This document shows, piece after piece, positions 10,131 through 19,952 of a stretch of DNA of 64,000 nucleotides (within the stretch, counting starts at the first letter, position 1; each line of letters opens with the position of its first letter). Source of the DNA: Nitrospirota bacterium (lineage in GTDB: Bacteria > Nitrospirota > Thermodesulfovibrionia > Thermodesulfovibrionales > JdFR-88); the NCBI GenBank assembly GCA_021825295.1, contig JAKAHV010000007.1, forward strand, positions 1 to 64,000. Reading direction: 5' to 3'. The notes beneath the pieces were generated by a model, which saw only the letters and a list, made by a program, of their open reading frames with translations, searched no databases and had not been told where the DNA came from. The position numbers and the translations under genes were made by a program.

Positions 10131-10993
10131 GCCATCCGGGCAGCGCCATTGCCGGCATCTGGAAGGAAAAATGGATCAACCTGCTCAGTGTATTTTCCAT
10201 AGGGGTCGGGCTATTTATACTGTTGATCTCAATGCTCATCGTGTATAACCTCAATTTTTTCGCCTCAAAGCTCCAGGGCCGGTTCTCGATGACCGTTTAC
10301 CTGGATGACGGGATATCGGCGCCGGACCTGGCCAGGATGCAAGGCGCCATACGCTCCAACCCCGCCGTGGGTTCGGTCTCGTATATCTCGAAGGCGGAGG
10401 CGCTGGCCGAGCTTAAGAAGTCCATGAAGGACTCCGCCTATCTCTTCGAGGGCCTGGACGGAAACCCGCTTCCCGCTTCCCTGGATATAAGGCTCAAGAG
10501 GGGTGACGCGACGGACGCGATGGTCAGGGGGCTGGCCGCCCAGATAAAGGCGATGCGCGGCGCGGTAGACGTGGAGTACGGGGCCAAATTCCTCGACACG
10601 ATAGAGTCCGTGATATCGGGGGCCAGGTCCGCCGGGCTGGCCTTTCTTGCGGCCCTGCTCGGGGGCGTGCTCTTTGTCTGCTACAGCACGGTAAAGATAC
10701 TGTTTTACCGGAGAAGGGACGAGGTCGAGACGCTTGGCCTTCTGGGCGCGACCGCATGGTTCATAAGGGCCCCATTTCTCATTGAGGGGTCGGTGCTGGG
10801 GGTGGCGGGCGGCCTGCTTGCATCCGCCGCGGGTTATGCGGTCTTCGACGTCTTCCTGGCCGGATTTGCCGGGGCGCTGCCTGTCTTCAGGTATATGCAG
10901 ACGCCGGTTTATTTCCTCGGCCTTCTTCCGCTGGCCGGCCTTTTCATCGGGTTTTCGGGGGCGCTCATGGCCCTTGGCAGAATAAAATTCTAA
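10127..10993 (+). CDS. ftsX: Cell division protein FtsX
   Basis: FtsX-type permease topology, overlaps the ftsE stop (ATGA). Confidence 0.92.
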   Translation: MSHPGSAIAGIWKEKWINLLSVFSIGVGLFILLISMLIVYNLNFFASKLQGRFSMTVYLDDGISAPDLARMQGAIRSNPAVGSVSYISKAEALAELKKSMKDSAYLFEGLDGNPLPASLDIRLKRGDATDAMVRGLAAQIKAMRGAVDVEYGAKFLDTIESVISGARSAGLAFLAALLGGVLFVCYSTVKILFYRRRDEVETLGLLGATAWFIRAPFLIEGSVLGVAGGLLASAAGYAVFDVFLAGFAGALPVFRYMQTPVYFLGLLPLAGLFIGFSGALMALGRIKF

Positions 10994-12145
10994 ATGCGCC
11001 TGCACGGTAAAAACCTGCTTGCGCTCATGCTCGCCTCCGCCTTCCTTCTGGCCACTGCTTATGTTGCAAGCTCCCATGCCGAGGATGTCAGGGCCAGATA
11101 CAGGAGAATCCAGGGGCAGATAAAAAAGCAGGAGAAAAACATCCGGCAGGCCCGGCAGATGGAGTCTTCCGTCACGGCCGAACTTGAGCGGATAAACGCG
11201 CAACTGGGCCAATACGAGAAGCAGCTCCAGGCCGAGAAAAACCGCATTAACAACACGAATGCCCGGATCGCCCAAACCACTTCAGGGATACAGAAGACCA
11301 GGCAGAAGCTGCAAGACCATCAGCAGTGGCTTAAAAACAAGCTCATCGGACTTCAGAAGCACGGCCAGGCGGACGATCTGGTGATGCTGCTTGGCGCGGA
11401 CGACATGGGGTCCTTCATGCGGAGGTGGAGGTATCTCGAGATCCTTGCAAAGCTGGAGAAGGACCAGCTTGACCAGTATAAATCGGTCTATGGGCAACTG
11501 CAGCAGCAGCAGGCGAAACTCCAGCAGCTCTATGGCGGGCTCAGGAGGCAGGAGGCGCGGACCGCGCTCATTCAAGGCAAGTTAAACGGCAAAAAACAGG
11601 AAAAAGACAATCTCCTCGTGTCTATCCAGAACCGGAAGGCCGGCTACGAGGCCGAGCTGCAGGAACTGCAGAAGGCATCCAGGCGTCTCTACGAGATAAT
11701 AAACCGCTCAAACCTGTATTCGACATACCGGGGGAAGGGTTTCCGCGCGCTAAAAAGCCGGCTCCCCTGGCCGGTCCGCGGCGCTGTCGTCTTCGGATAC
11801 GGCAGGGGCACCGACCCCGTCTTCGGCACCCCGGTCTTCAGAAACGGCATATACATAAGGACGGCGCCCAATGCCACGGTGAGGTCCATATTCACGGGCA
11901 AGGTCGTCTTCGCGAACTGGTTCAAGGGCTACGGCCAGCTCGTTATAGTCGATCAGGGCCAGGGTTACGATACGCTTTATGCCGATCTGAGTGAGATTTT
12001 TTTAAAAGTTGGGGATATAATAGAGACTAGGGCGGAAGTAGGCAAGGCCGGCAAGTCCGTTATGGTAAATGGCCCGTCGCTATACTTTGAGGTAAGATAC
12101 AGGGGTAAGCCGCTGGACCCGATGCAGTGGCTTGCCAGGAACTGA
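10994..12145 (+). CDS. envC: Murein hydrolase activator EnvC-like / M23 peptidase with coiled coil
   Basis: Long coiled coil then LPWPVRGAVVFGYGR...GIYIRT...VIVDQGQGYDTLYADLSEIFLKVGD; ftsEX neighbour. Confidence 0.88.
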   Translation: MRLHGKNLLALMLASAFLLATAYVASSHAEDVRARYRRIQGQIKKQEKNIRQARQMESSVTAELERINAQLGQYEKQLQAEKNRINNTNARIAQTTSGIQKTRQKLQDHQQWLKNKLIGLQKHGQADDLVMLLGADDMGSFMRRWRYLEILAKLEKDQLDQYKSVYGQLQQQQAKLQQLYGGLRRQEARTALIQGKLNGKKQEKDNLLVSIQNRKAGYEAELQELQKASRRLYEIINRSNLYSTYRGKGFRALKSRLPWPVRGAVVFGYGRGTDPVFGTPVFRNGIYIRTAPNATVRSIFTGKVVFANWFKGYGQLVIVDQGQGYDTLYADLSEIFLKVGDIIETRAEVGKAGKSVMVNGPSLYFEVRYRGKPLDPMQWLARN

Positions 12146-12191
12146 TCGCGTTTTGAAGGGGCGCGCGCAAACTCACTGGAGGTTTTTAGGC

Positions 12192-13517
12192 ATGTCCTTT
12201 GGTTTGAATTTGAAAAAGAAGAGGTTCTGGATTGCGGCCCTGGCGATAAGCCTTGTGGCCTCGATGGCGGCAATGACCCTGTGGGAGAGCAAGGCCGTCA
12301 GCGCGGGGGAGGATTACTCCGAATTGAGGATCTTCACCGAGGTACTTCAGGCGGTGAAGGCCAACTACGTGGAGAAGACCAGCACCAAGGACCTTGTTTA
12401 CGCGGCAATCAAGGGCATGATCAACTCGCTGGACCCGCACTCCGGCTTCATGCCTCCGGATGCCTACAAGGATATGCAGGTGGACACAAGCGGTGAGTTC
12501 GGCGGCCTGGGCCTGGAGGTAGGCGTCAAGGACGATGTCCTGACGGTCATTGCCCCGATGGACGGCACCCCTGCCGACAAGGCCGGGATAAAGCCCGGCG
12601 ACAAGATAGTCAAGATCGACGGGAAGGACACCCGGGACATGTCCCTTTTTGACGCGGTAAAAAAGATGCGCGGCCCCAAGGGCACCAGTGTCACCCTTTC
12701 CATCTGGCGGGAGGGATTCAAGAAGCTCCGCGATGTTACGGTCGTAAGGGACATAATAAAGGTAAAGAGCGTCAAATGGAAGGTCCTGGACAAGCAGGAC
12801 GGCATCGGTTATATAAAGCTCGCCCAGTTCCAGGAGAGGTCCGCGGCGGAGATGGCCGCCGCCCTCAAGGAGCTGAACGAGCAGGGGATGCGCTCCCTCA
12901 TACTGGACTTGAGGAACAACCCCGGCGGGCTTCTTAACAGCGCGGTCGATGTTGCCAGTCAGTTCCTGGCGCAGAACAAGCTGGTGGTCTCCATCAAGGG
13001 CAGGACCGGTCCCGGCACCGACTACAAAACCACCAGCACATATCCGCATTACGACCATATGCGCATGATAGTGCTTGTCAACCAGGGCAGCGCCAGCGCG
13101 TCCGAGATTGTGGCAGGCGCCCTTAAGGACTGGGGCAGAGCGGTCATCCTTGGCACCCGGACCTTCGGCAAGGGCTCCGTGCAGACGGTCATCCCGCTTA
13201 GCGACGGCTCCGCCTTGAGGCTCACTACGGCCAGGTACTATACGCCGAAGGGCATCTCCATTCAGAATACGGGCATCACTCCGGACATAGAGGTCAGGCT
13301 GGCCCTTATGCCGGGCGAGAAGGAGCACCCCTTCATCAGGGAAAAAGACCTTAAAAACCATCTTGACGCCGGCAAGCAGACGATGAAAGGCGCGCCGGCC
13401 AAGGAAGAGGTCGCGCCTTTTGGGCCCCTGAATGAGAAGGACGACAACCAGCTTCAAAGGGCCATCGACCTGCTCAAGAGCTGGGACGTCTTCGAGAAGG
13501 TGGCGAAGTCCTCTTAA
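12192..13517 (+). CDS. ctpA: C-terminal processing protease (S41, PDZ)
   Basis: DPHSGFMPPDAYKDM...GGLGLEVG...LRNNPGGLLNSAVDVASQFL...SASASEIVAGALKDWGRA. Confidence 0.93.
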   Translation: MSFGLNLKKKRFWIAALAISLVASMAAMTLWESKAVSAGEDYSELRIFTEVLQAVKANYVEKTSTKDLVYAAIKGMINSLDPHSGFMPPDAYKDMQVDTSGEFGGLGLEVGVKDDVLTVIAPMDGTPADKAGIKPGDKIVKIDGKDTRDMSLFDAVKKMRGPKGTSVTLSIWREGFKKLRDVTVVRDIIKVKSVKWKVLDKQDGIGYIKLAQFQERSAAEMAAALKELNEQGMRSLILDLRNNPGGLLNSAVDVASQFLAQNKLVVSIKGRTGPGTDYKTTSTYPHYDHMRMIVLVNQGSASASEIVAGALKDWGRAVILGTRTFGKGSVQTVIPLSDGSALRLTTARYYTPKGISIQNTGITPDIEVRLALMPGEKEHPFIREKDLKNHLDAGKQTMKGAPAKEEVAPFGPLNEKDDNQLQRAIDLLKSWDVFEKVAKSS

Positions 13518-13543
13518 GGCGGCCCGGGCCGGGGGGGCAAAAA

Positions 13544-14278
13544 ATGTCCAGGGTGATCTTCGATATCGAGACCGCGGGCAGCGAATTCGACGCCCTGGAG
13601 GAGCCTTTCAAGGATTATTTCCTCCGGTTCGCGGAGTCTGAAGACGATGTGGCCGCCGTAAAGGACAGCCTCTCCTTCTATCCCCTGACGGCTGAAATCG
13701 TGGCAATCGGCATGTTGAACCCCGACAGCGGCAGGGGCGCCGTTTACTACCAGGCCCCGCCCGCCCCGTCTGTCGAGGAGGACGGCCTGATCTTCGAGGC
13801 CTCCACCGAGAAGGAGATACTCGAAAAATTCTGGCGGGCAATCAGGAGCTACGACCAGTTCATCACTTTTAATGGCCGGTGCTTCGACTGCCCGTTCATA
13901 ATGACGCGCACGGCCTTGCACAGGACCGCGCCCACGCGCGATCTCATGCCCAACCGCTACGGCAACGCGCATATAGACCTGCTGGACCAGCTTACATTTT
14001 TCGGAGCGGTACGCAGGCGTTTCAGCCTGGACCTCTGGTGCAGGTTTTTCGGCATCGAAAGCCCCAAAAAGGAGACTTCCGGCCACGAGGTGAAAGATCT
14101 CTTCAGGGCCGGCAGGCGCCTGGAGATCGCCAGGTATTGCGCCGGCGATCTGAAGGCAACAAAATCGCTTCTTGATTACTGGCAAAACTACATCAGGTTC
14201 ACTCCCGGCGAACGGCCCTTCCAGGCAAAAGGCGCCGCAGGCGATACCTTGAAGGACAACAAGGATGTGCGAACTTAA
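13544..14278 (+). CDS. Predicted 3'-5' exonuclease (PolB-like / RNase H-like)
   Basis: VIFDIETAGSEFD...TFNGRCFDCPFIMTRT...HIDLLDQLTF...YCAGDLKATKSLLDYW. Confidence 0.75.
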   Translation: MSRVIFDIETAGSEFDALEEPFKDYFLRFAESEDDVAAVKDSLSFYPLTAEIVAIGMLNPDSGRGAVYYQAPPAPSVEEDGLIFEASTEKEILEKFWRAIRSYDQFITFNGRCFDCPFIMTRTALHRTAPTRDLMPNRYGNAHIDLLDQLTFFGAVRRRFSLDLWCRFFGIESPKKETSGHEVKDLFRAGRRLEIARYCAGDLKATKSLLDYWQNYIRFTPGERPFQAKGAAGDTLKDNKDVRT

Positions 14279-14456
14279 CGCGTATATAACCGGAGCGGAC
14301 AAGGAAGAGCTTTACCTTGAGAGCGTTGACATAATACGGCCCGGGGAGGACGGCATCTATTTGAGAAGCCTCTTCGGCGAGGAAAGGCTCTTCAAGGGAA
14401 AGTTGAAGGAAATCCAGGCTGTCAAGCGAAAGATACTCCTCGAAAAGTCCGGATAG
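14265..14456 (+). CDS. CooT-family (nickel-binding) small protein
   Basis: MCELNAYITGADKEELYLESVDIIRPGEDGIYLRSLFGEERLFKGKLKEIQAVKRKILLE, 63 aa, MCE N-terminus. Confidence 0.75.
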   Translation: MCELNAYITGADKEELYLESVDIIRPGEDGIYLRSLFGEERLFKGKLKEIQAVKRKILLEKSG

Positions 14457-14559
14457 CGTTTTGGGGGAGCTGTCCGCCCGCCGCCCTTTCGCCTGGTTTT
14501 TCCCCCTTCCAGCCGTGTCTAGATGATTTTGCTGAGGACATCTTCGGGGGCAATGCGTT

Positions 14560-15363
14560 TTGAACCGAAACTACTTCAGGTTGATAGACTCCGGGGCCTG
14601 CGGGGCCGCCTTCAACATGGCCCTCGACGAGGCCATAGCCCTTTCGGTGAAGGACGGCCAGGCCCTTCCCGCGGTCCGGCTGTACGGATGGGAGCAGCCG
14701 GCCCTCAGCCTCGGGCGCTTTCAGAAGAACAAAGAGGGGTTTTATGCGGATTTTATCAGGGCAAGCGGCCTGCCGGCAGTGGTCCGCCCCACGGGCGGCA
14801 GGGCCGTCCTGCACCTGGAGAGCGAGCTTACCTACAGCGTTTCGGCCCGTATGGAAGGGGTATTCAAGGGACAGGACCTTTTCGGGTGCTATGCGGTCAT
14901 CAGCGCCGCAATAAGCCGCGCTCTGGAGAGGCTGGGCGCGAAGGTGGAGGTGAAAATTGAAAGGCGCCGGCCTGCCGCCGCGGTCCTGAAAGGTAAAAGT
15001 AACGCGCACTGCTTCCAGAGCATCTCGTATGCGGAGATTGCCTCGGGCGGAAGAAAACTTGTCGGCTCCGCGCAGAGGAGGTGGCCCGAGGGGTTTTTGC
15101 AGCAGGGCTCCATCCCGTTTGAAACGGACGTGCCGCTGCAGGGTAAGGTTTTCAGGGAGTTCGACCCCGGGGCAATGGCCGGCTTGAGCGAAATCGTTTC
15201 CGGCGGCGGAGATAAAAAAAGGAAACGGGAGGCGCTCAAGCGGTATCTGATTGATGAGTTTGAGGCGGTTCTGCGGGTCCCCCTTCTGGCGGCCGCACCG
15301 CAGCGGCGGGAGCTTGAGCTTGCGCGGGACCTTCTTCCGGGATATGAATCCGCGTGTTTCTGA
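14560..15363 (+). CDS. lplA: Lipoate-protein ligase A family protein
   Basis: NMALDEAIALSV...RLYGWEQPALSLGRFQ...VVRPTGGRAVLHLESELTYSV...GRKLVGSAQRR. Confidence 0.88.
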   Translation: MNRNYFRLIDSGACGAAFNMALDEAIALSVKDGQALPAVRLYGWEQPALSLGRFQKNKEGFYADFIRASGLPAVVRPTGGRAVLHLESELTYSVSARMEGVFKGQDLFGCYAVISAAISRALERLGAKVEVKIERRRPAAAVLKGKSNAHCFQSISYAEIASGGRKLVGSAQRRWPEGFLQQGSIPFETDVPLQGKVFREFDPGAMAGLSEIVSGGGDKKRKREALKRYLIDEFEAVLRVPLLAAAPQRRELELARDLLPGYESACF

Positions 15364-16243
15364 GGTAATACGAGAAGGCGCTTCCGACCAGGGACAAGCC
15401 CAGATACCGTTCCAGCGCATAGCTTGCAAGTTGGTAGGGCAGTATCACTATCATCCCTATGATAGGGATGATCCTGAATGGATACCCTATAACGAAAAGC
15501 AGAAAAGAGGCCACTCCGTATGCGGTCAGCAGGAAGCTGTACCCCCAGAAACCCCACGGGTGGGAGGCAAGAAAGCCCAGGGATTTCTTGATCGAAGGCC
15601 AGGCAGGCTCCGAATCCATAATGACTATGCCCGCCCCGTACGCCCCGACCGTAAGGCTGCCGTAAATCGTGAGCAAGCCCCCAAGCGCTATAAAGAGGTT
15701 CAGGAAGAACTCCAGCAGGATTCCCAGGAATGCGTTCACCGCTTTAAGTGAGTCGGACAGGTAAACGGCCCCCCCAACGGCTACGCCCAGCACAATGAAC
15801 GCCCCCAGAACAAAGGCGCCCAGCAGGAAATAAAAGTTCGCAAGCTGTTTGAAATGCCTCCTTGCCTCCAAGTAGAATATCTTGAGCTTGAAGGGTTCCT
15901 TTCTGTTTTCCAGGGTCCGGGCGATCATCCCCATCGAGCCCGCGACCACGTACATCCAGACGAAGGCGGCGAAAAGCGCGTAGAGAAGTATGCTCGCAAG
16001 CACCAGGGCGGCTATCCAGATATAGCCCCTCGCGAACGCGTCCTTCAGGCTGCTCAGGAATTCCCCCGCGCTTGCGGTCGCAAACTCCACCCCGGCCACC
16101 ATTATCGCGATAAAAAGCGGTATGCCCACGATGACGAAAAAAGCGGCGAGGTTGACGATGGAGGCCACAACCCTTATGAGAACGAGCTGCCACCGGCGAT
16201 TGATTACGTCAAAGCCTTCCTTTACGGAATCGGTGAAAGTCAC
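15236..16243 (-). CDS. Multi-pass membrane protein of unknown function
   Basis: MTFTDSVKEGFDVINRRWQLVLIRVVASIVNLAAFFVIVGIPLFIAIMVAG, several TM stretches; Pro/Ala/Gln-rich tail. Confidence 0.7.
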   Translation of the reverse strand: MTFTDSVKEGFDVINRRWQLVLIRVVASIVNLAAFFVIVGIPLFIAIMVAGVEFATASAGEFLSSLKDAFARGYIWIAALVLASILLYALFAAFVWMYVVAGSMGMIARTLENRKEPFKLKIFYLEARRHFKQLANFYFLLGAFVLGAFIVLGVAVGGAVYLSDSLKAVNAFLGILLEFFLNLFIALGGLLTIYGSLTVGAYGAGIVIMDSEPAWPSIKKSLGFLASHPWGFWGYSFLLTAYGVASFLLFVIGYPFRIIPIIGMIVILPYQLASYALERYLGLSLVGSAFSYYLRNTRIHIPEEGPAQAQAPAAAVRPPEGGPAEPPQTHQSDTA

Positions 16244-16318
16244 ATTCTAATTCTACCTAAAAACCGCCGATTTTTCTCCCCTCGTCCCCGTTGCCGGTTC
16301 TGCGTCAGATTGTGTGGG

Positions 16319-16972
16319 TTACCCGGTCGGCCGGAGCAGGGCGCGCGCGGGCGCGGCCTCGGTCCCTTCCAACCTCAGGGGAAGGCATATCAGCTCGTAG
16401 CGGCCCGGACGCACGCCCCTTAGATCCAGGCCTTCGATGATCCACACCCCGGCCTCAAGAAGCGCGCGGTGCACCTGGGCTTCATCCTTCATATACCCGC
16501 TTACGGAGAGGTAATCTATTCCAAGCGCGAGTATCTTCATCCGGGCCAGAAACCGGGCGGCGGCAACCGAAAGGTGGACGAACCGCTCATGGAACCGCTC
16601 CGGCTTTCCCCAGAGCAGGGAATTGTCCGTCTTCAGCAAAATCCTCTGCCCCCGCCTTATGCCCTTTGTTTCCAGCTCCCTGGCCGGGATAGATCCGTCC
16701 GCGCGTCCCCTTGCCTCTACCACCCGCGCGGGCCCGACAAGGGCGTCAGGTGGCATTTCCCCTATGCTTTTTCCGTCCGGCAGGTAGTGCAAAGGGGCGT
16801 CCACGTGGGTGCCGGCATGAGAGCCAAGCGCAATCCTGGAGAGGTTGGCCGCATCTCCCGCGCGGATGTCCCCGATCCATTCGATGTCCACGGGCGGGTC
16901 CCCGGGCCACCCGGGCATGCCGGCCCTTACGGGCACCGAGATATCTATGAGGGGCTGTTTTTTTCTTCCCAA
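16319..16972 (-). CDS. Cyclase family protein (kynurenine formamidase-like)
   Basis: DISVPVRAGMPGWPGDPP...GSHAGTHVDAPLHYLPDGKSI...LGIDYLSVS. Confidence 0.85.
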   Translation of the reverse strand: MGRKKQPLIDISVPVRAGMPGWPGDPPVDIEWIGDIRAGDAANLSRIALGSHAGTHVDAPLHYLPDGKSIGEMPPDALVGPARVVEARGRADGSIPARELETKGIRRGQRILLKTDNSLLWGKPERFHERFVHLSVAAARFLARMKILALGIDYLSVSGYMKDEAQVHRALLEAGVWIIEGLDLRGVRPGRYELICLPLRLEGTEAAPARALLRPTG

Positions 16973-16979
16973 TACGGGG

Positions 16980-18338
16980 CTATTTTATATCGTATTTTGC
17001 GAGCCTGTGCCTGAACGAACGGAAACTGAGGCCCAGTAGTTTCGCGGCCTCTATCTTCTTGCCGCCAGCCTGGGCGAGGGCCTTCAGCAGATAATCCTTC
17101 TCTATCTTTTCCAGCAGCGGTTCAAGCTCAAACCCCTCCCCAAGGGAGGCAGTGGCGTTTCCGCCCGGGCACTCGCCGGTTATCTCCGCGGGGATGTCCT
17201 CCGCGCGGATCAGTTGGCCGTCGCTGAAAAGCAGTATCCTCTCCACGACGTTTTCCAGCTCCCTGATGTTGCCTCGCCACGCGTGGTTCATGAGCATTTC
17301 GAGGGCCTTCTTGTCCAGGCGCTTGTCCTTGTTGCGTTTCTTGAGGAAATGCTCTATCAGCGCCGGTATGTCCTCTTTCCGCTCCCTGAGCGGAGGCAGA
17401 TGTACCGGTATGGCGTTGAGCCTGTAGAAGAGGTCTTCCCTGAAGGAGCCGTTCAGCGCGGCCTCCCTGAGGTCCTTGTTTGTAGCCGACAGGATCCTCA
17501 CATCAACGGTTATGTCGGTCGTGCTGCCAAGCCTCCGGAACGTGCCCGTCTCTATCACGCGCAGGAGCTTCGACTGAAGCTGTACGCTCATCTCCGCCAC
17601 TTCGTCCAGGAAGAGGGTCCCCTTGTCCGCGACCTCGAAGTAACCCTGCTTGTTCTGGGCCGCCCCGGTGAAGGCGCCTTTCATGTAGCCGAAAAGCTCG
17701 CTCTCCAGGAGGCCCTCCGGCAGGTTGGCGCAGTTTATCGCGACGAAGTCAGCCTCTTTCCTGGGGCTTAAGGCGTGGATGGCATTGGCGATAAGGTCTT
17801 TGCCGGTGCCGGATTCCCCCGTTATGAGGACATTTGCCCTGCTTTCCGCGACCCTGGGGAGCCTGGCGAGGATCTCCTTCATCCTGGGACTTCTGGCCAC
17901 GATGTTTCCATCCGGCTCCAGGGCCGTCCGCTGCCTGAGCAGGGAGAGCTGCCGCTGCATCTTCTGCTTCTCCAGGGCCTTTTTTACGATTAGCCGTATC
18001 TCGTCTATCTTGAAGGGCTTGTGGATGTAGTCGTAGGCGCCCAGCTTCATCGCCTCCAGGGCGGATTCCATCGTGCCGAAGGCGGTCATCATGATGACAA
18101 CGGTCTCGGGACTGGTCTGAAGCGCCTTTTCGAGAATGCCGAAGCCGTCCACCCCCGGCATCTTTATGTCCGTGATCACCAGGTTGAATATTTCCTTCTC
18201 CAGCAGCTCGACCCCGTGGGAGCCGTCCTTTGCGGTCTGGATCTGGTAGCCCTCCGTTTCGAGCAGCATATTGAGGATCTCCCTCATGTGCTGTTCGTCC
18301 TCGACGACCAGTATCTTTTCCCTGTGCTCTGCCATCAA
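16980..18338 (-). CDS. pilR: Sigma-54-dependent NtrC-family response regulator, PilR-like
   Basis: Receiver, AAA+ (GESGTGKDLIANAIH, ELFGYMKGAFTGA), Fis-type C-terminus; in pilus operon. Confidence 0.85.
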   Translation of the reverse strand: MMAEHREKILVVEDEQHMREILNMLLETEGYQIQTAKDGSHGVELLEKEIFNLVITDIKMPGVDGFGILEKALQTSPETVVIMMTAFGTMESALEAMKLGAYDYIHKPFKIDEIRLIVKKALEKQKMQRQLSLLRQRTALEPDGNIVARSPRMKEILARLPRVAESRANVLITGESGTGKDLIANAIHALSPRKEADFVAINCANLPEGLLESELFGYMKGAFTGAAQNKQGYFEVADKGTLFLDEVAEMSVQLQSKLLRVIETGTFRRLGSTTDITVDVRILSATNKDLREAALNGSFREDLFYRLNAIPVHLPPLRERKEDIPALIEHFLKKRNKDKRLDKKALEMLMNHAWRGNIRELENVVERILLFSDGQLIRAEDIPAEITGECPGGNATASLGEGFELEPLLEKIEKDYLLKALAQAGGKKIEAAKLLGLSFRSFRHRLAKYDIK

Positions 18339-19933
18339 ACCTTTCCATTCAGGGGCATGATTGCGGTGAATTCCGCTCCCCGCCCCGGACTGCTTTCAAG
18401 CCTGATCGTGCCGCCGTGGTCTTCCATTATGCGCATGGCTATGGAGAGGCCAAGGCCTGAGCCGCCGGCCTTGGTAGTATAAAACGGGAAGAAGATTTTC
18501 TGCGCGTCCTCGGGGGCGACGCCGCCGCCCGTATCGGCGAATGATATCTCGGCCCTGCCGTCCGCTTTCCTGCCTGTCACCCGGAGCAGGCCGCCGCCTG
18601 GCATGGCCTGGAATGCGTTCAGGGCCAGGTTGTAGAAGACCTGCTGGAGCCTGTCCGGGTCCGCATGGACATGGATGTCCGCCTCGACATCGGAGCTTAT
18701 CTCGACCTGCGGCGGGGCGGCCTTGCCCAGCAGTTCCAGTGTGCCCTTCAGCAGCAGGCCCAGCTCGACGGGTTCCGGGCTGCGCCTGGCGGGCCTGGAG
18801 TACATGAGGAAATCCGTTATGATGCGGTTGAGCCTGTCCATCTCGGCCAGGGCTATGCGTGTGAGGGATTCCCGCTGCCCCTGGTCCGGATTGCCCTTGT
18901 ACAGCATCTCCACCGCCCCGCGGAGGGCGGCAAGCGGATTTCTTATCTCGTGCGCTATATTGGCCGACAGCTCGCCTATCATCGCCCACTGCCGCTTGAG
19001 CTCGATCTCCCGCTGCATCTTTTTTATATCGGTCAGGTCCGAGAATATGCATAAGTAACCGTCCGGCCCTTCGGGGCCGCTTTGGCCCTCATTCATCGGG
19101 GAGATGGTCAGCCCGATGGTCTTTTCCCCGGAGCCGGTATTTACCGTCCCCTCGGCCCTCACATTGGGCTTCCTGTGGTCCGCTATGAACGGGAATATGC
19201 GCCTTATATCCATGCCGGCGGCCTCCGCCCGGCTTATTCCGGTCATGGTCTCTCCGGCCCTGTTAAGCGACATCAGGCGCCCTTCCCCGTCCATCACGAT
19301 GAGGCCGCTTGGCATGTTCTCCAGCACCTCCTTGTTGAAGGCCGTCAGCTCGCGGAAATCGGTCGCCTTTTCCTCCAGCTTTTCCGTGATCTTCTCGACC
19401 CGCCGGGACAGATGGCCCATCAGGTAGGCTGTGAGATACAGCGCGGTTATATTGGAAAATACGTTGTAGAGGAAGTCCTTGCCGGAGAGCGCCAGGTTGT
19501 AGGGCACGGGGATCAGACGGAAGTACTGCAGGTCTATCATCGCCCCGTAGAGGATGCTCGAAAGTGTCGCTATCGCGAACCCCGCGCGCCTGCCGATGAC
19601 TATCCCGGAGGCCAGCACTATAAGTATCAGGAGAAATGAAAACCAGCTTTCTATCCCGCCTGTTAGATAGATGAGAACGCATGAGGCCACAACGTCCATG
19701 GCGAGCTGGAAATAGGCGAAGGGCCTCGGCTTCACCCTCCCAAGGAAAAATGCATAGGCTATCGTCAGCCCGTAGAGCACCTCGATCAGGCTGAATACGG
19801 CCTTCTGGTGGCGGAAGGCCTTGTGGCCGATCTCGAAGAAGGTGAAAGACCCCAGCAGGACGGTCACGAAAAAGGCCCTGAAGGTTATCAGGGCCTTTAT
19901 TCTGTTCGTCTGTGTGCCGGCTGCTGTCTTCAT
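18335..19933 (-). CDS. pilS: Membrane sensor histidine kinase with PAS domain, PilS-like
   Basis: N-terminal TMs; ELSANIAHEIRNPLAALRGAVEML; HATPase FADTGGGVAPEDAQKIFFPFYTTKAGGSGLGLSI. Confidence 0.82.
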   Translation of the reverse strand: MKTAAGTQTNRIKALITFRAFFVTVLLGSFTFFEIGHKAFRHQKAVFSLIEVLYGLTIAYAFFLGRVKPRPFAYFQLAMDVVASCVLIYLTGGIESWFSFLLILIVLASGIVIGRRAGFAIATLSSILYGAMIDLQYFRLIPVPYNLALSGKDFLYNVFSNITALYLTAYLMGHLSRRVEKITEKLEEKATDFRELTAFNKEVLENMPSGLIVMDGEGRLMSLNRAGETMTGISRAEAAGMDIRRIFPFIADHRKPNVRAEGTVNTGSGEKTIGLTISPMNEGQSGPEGPDGYLCIFSDLTDIKKMQREIELKRQWAMIGELSANIAHEIRNPLAALRGAVEMLYKGNPDQGQRESLTRIALAEMDRLNRIITDFLMYSRPARRSPEPVELGLLLKGTLELLGKAAPPQVEISSDVEADIHVHADPDRLQQVFYNLALNAFQAMPGGGLLRVTGRKADGRAEISFADTGGGVAPEDAQKIFFPFYTTKAGGSGLGLSIAMRIMEDHGGTIRLESSPGRGAEFTAIMPLNGKV

Positions 19934-19952
19934 CCCGCGGCTTCGTCTCTTG

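Noticed and set aside
12186-13457. Very long antisense ORFs (e.g. 12186-13457 -, 29014-31137 -, 34199-35704 -, 22893-24059 +)
   Set aside because: They lie fully opposite recognised genes (ctpA, PLP decarboxylase/speE, dnaK, pilB). In G+C-rich codon usage such shadow ORFs are expected, and their translations have no recognisable domains.
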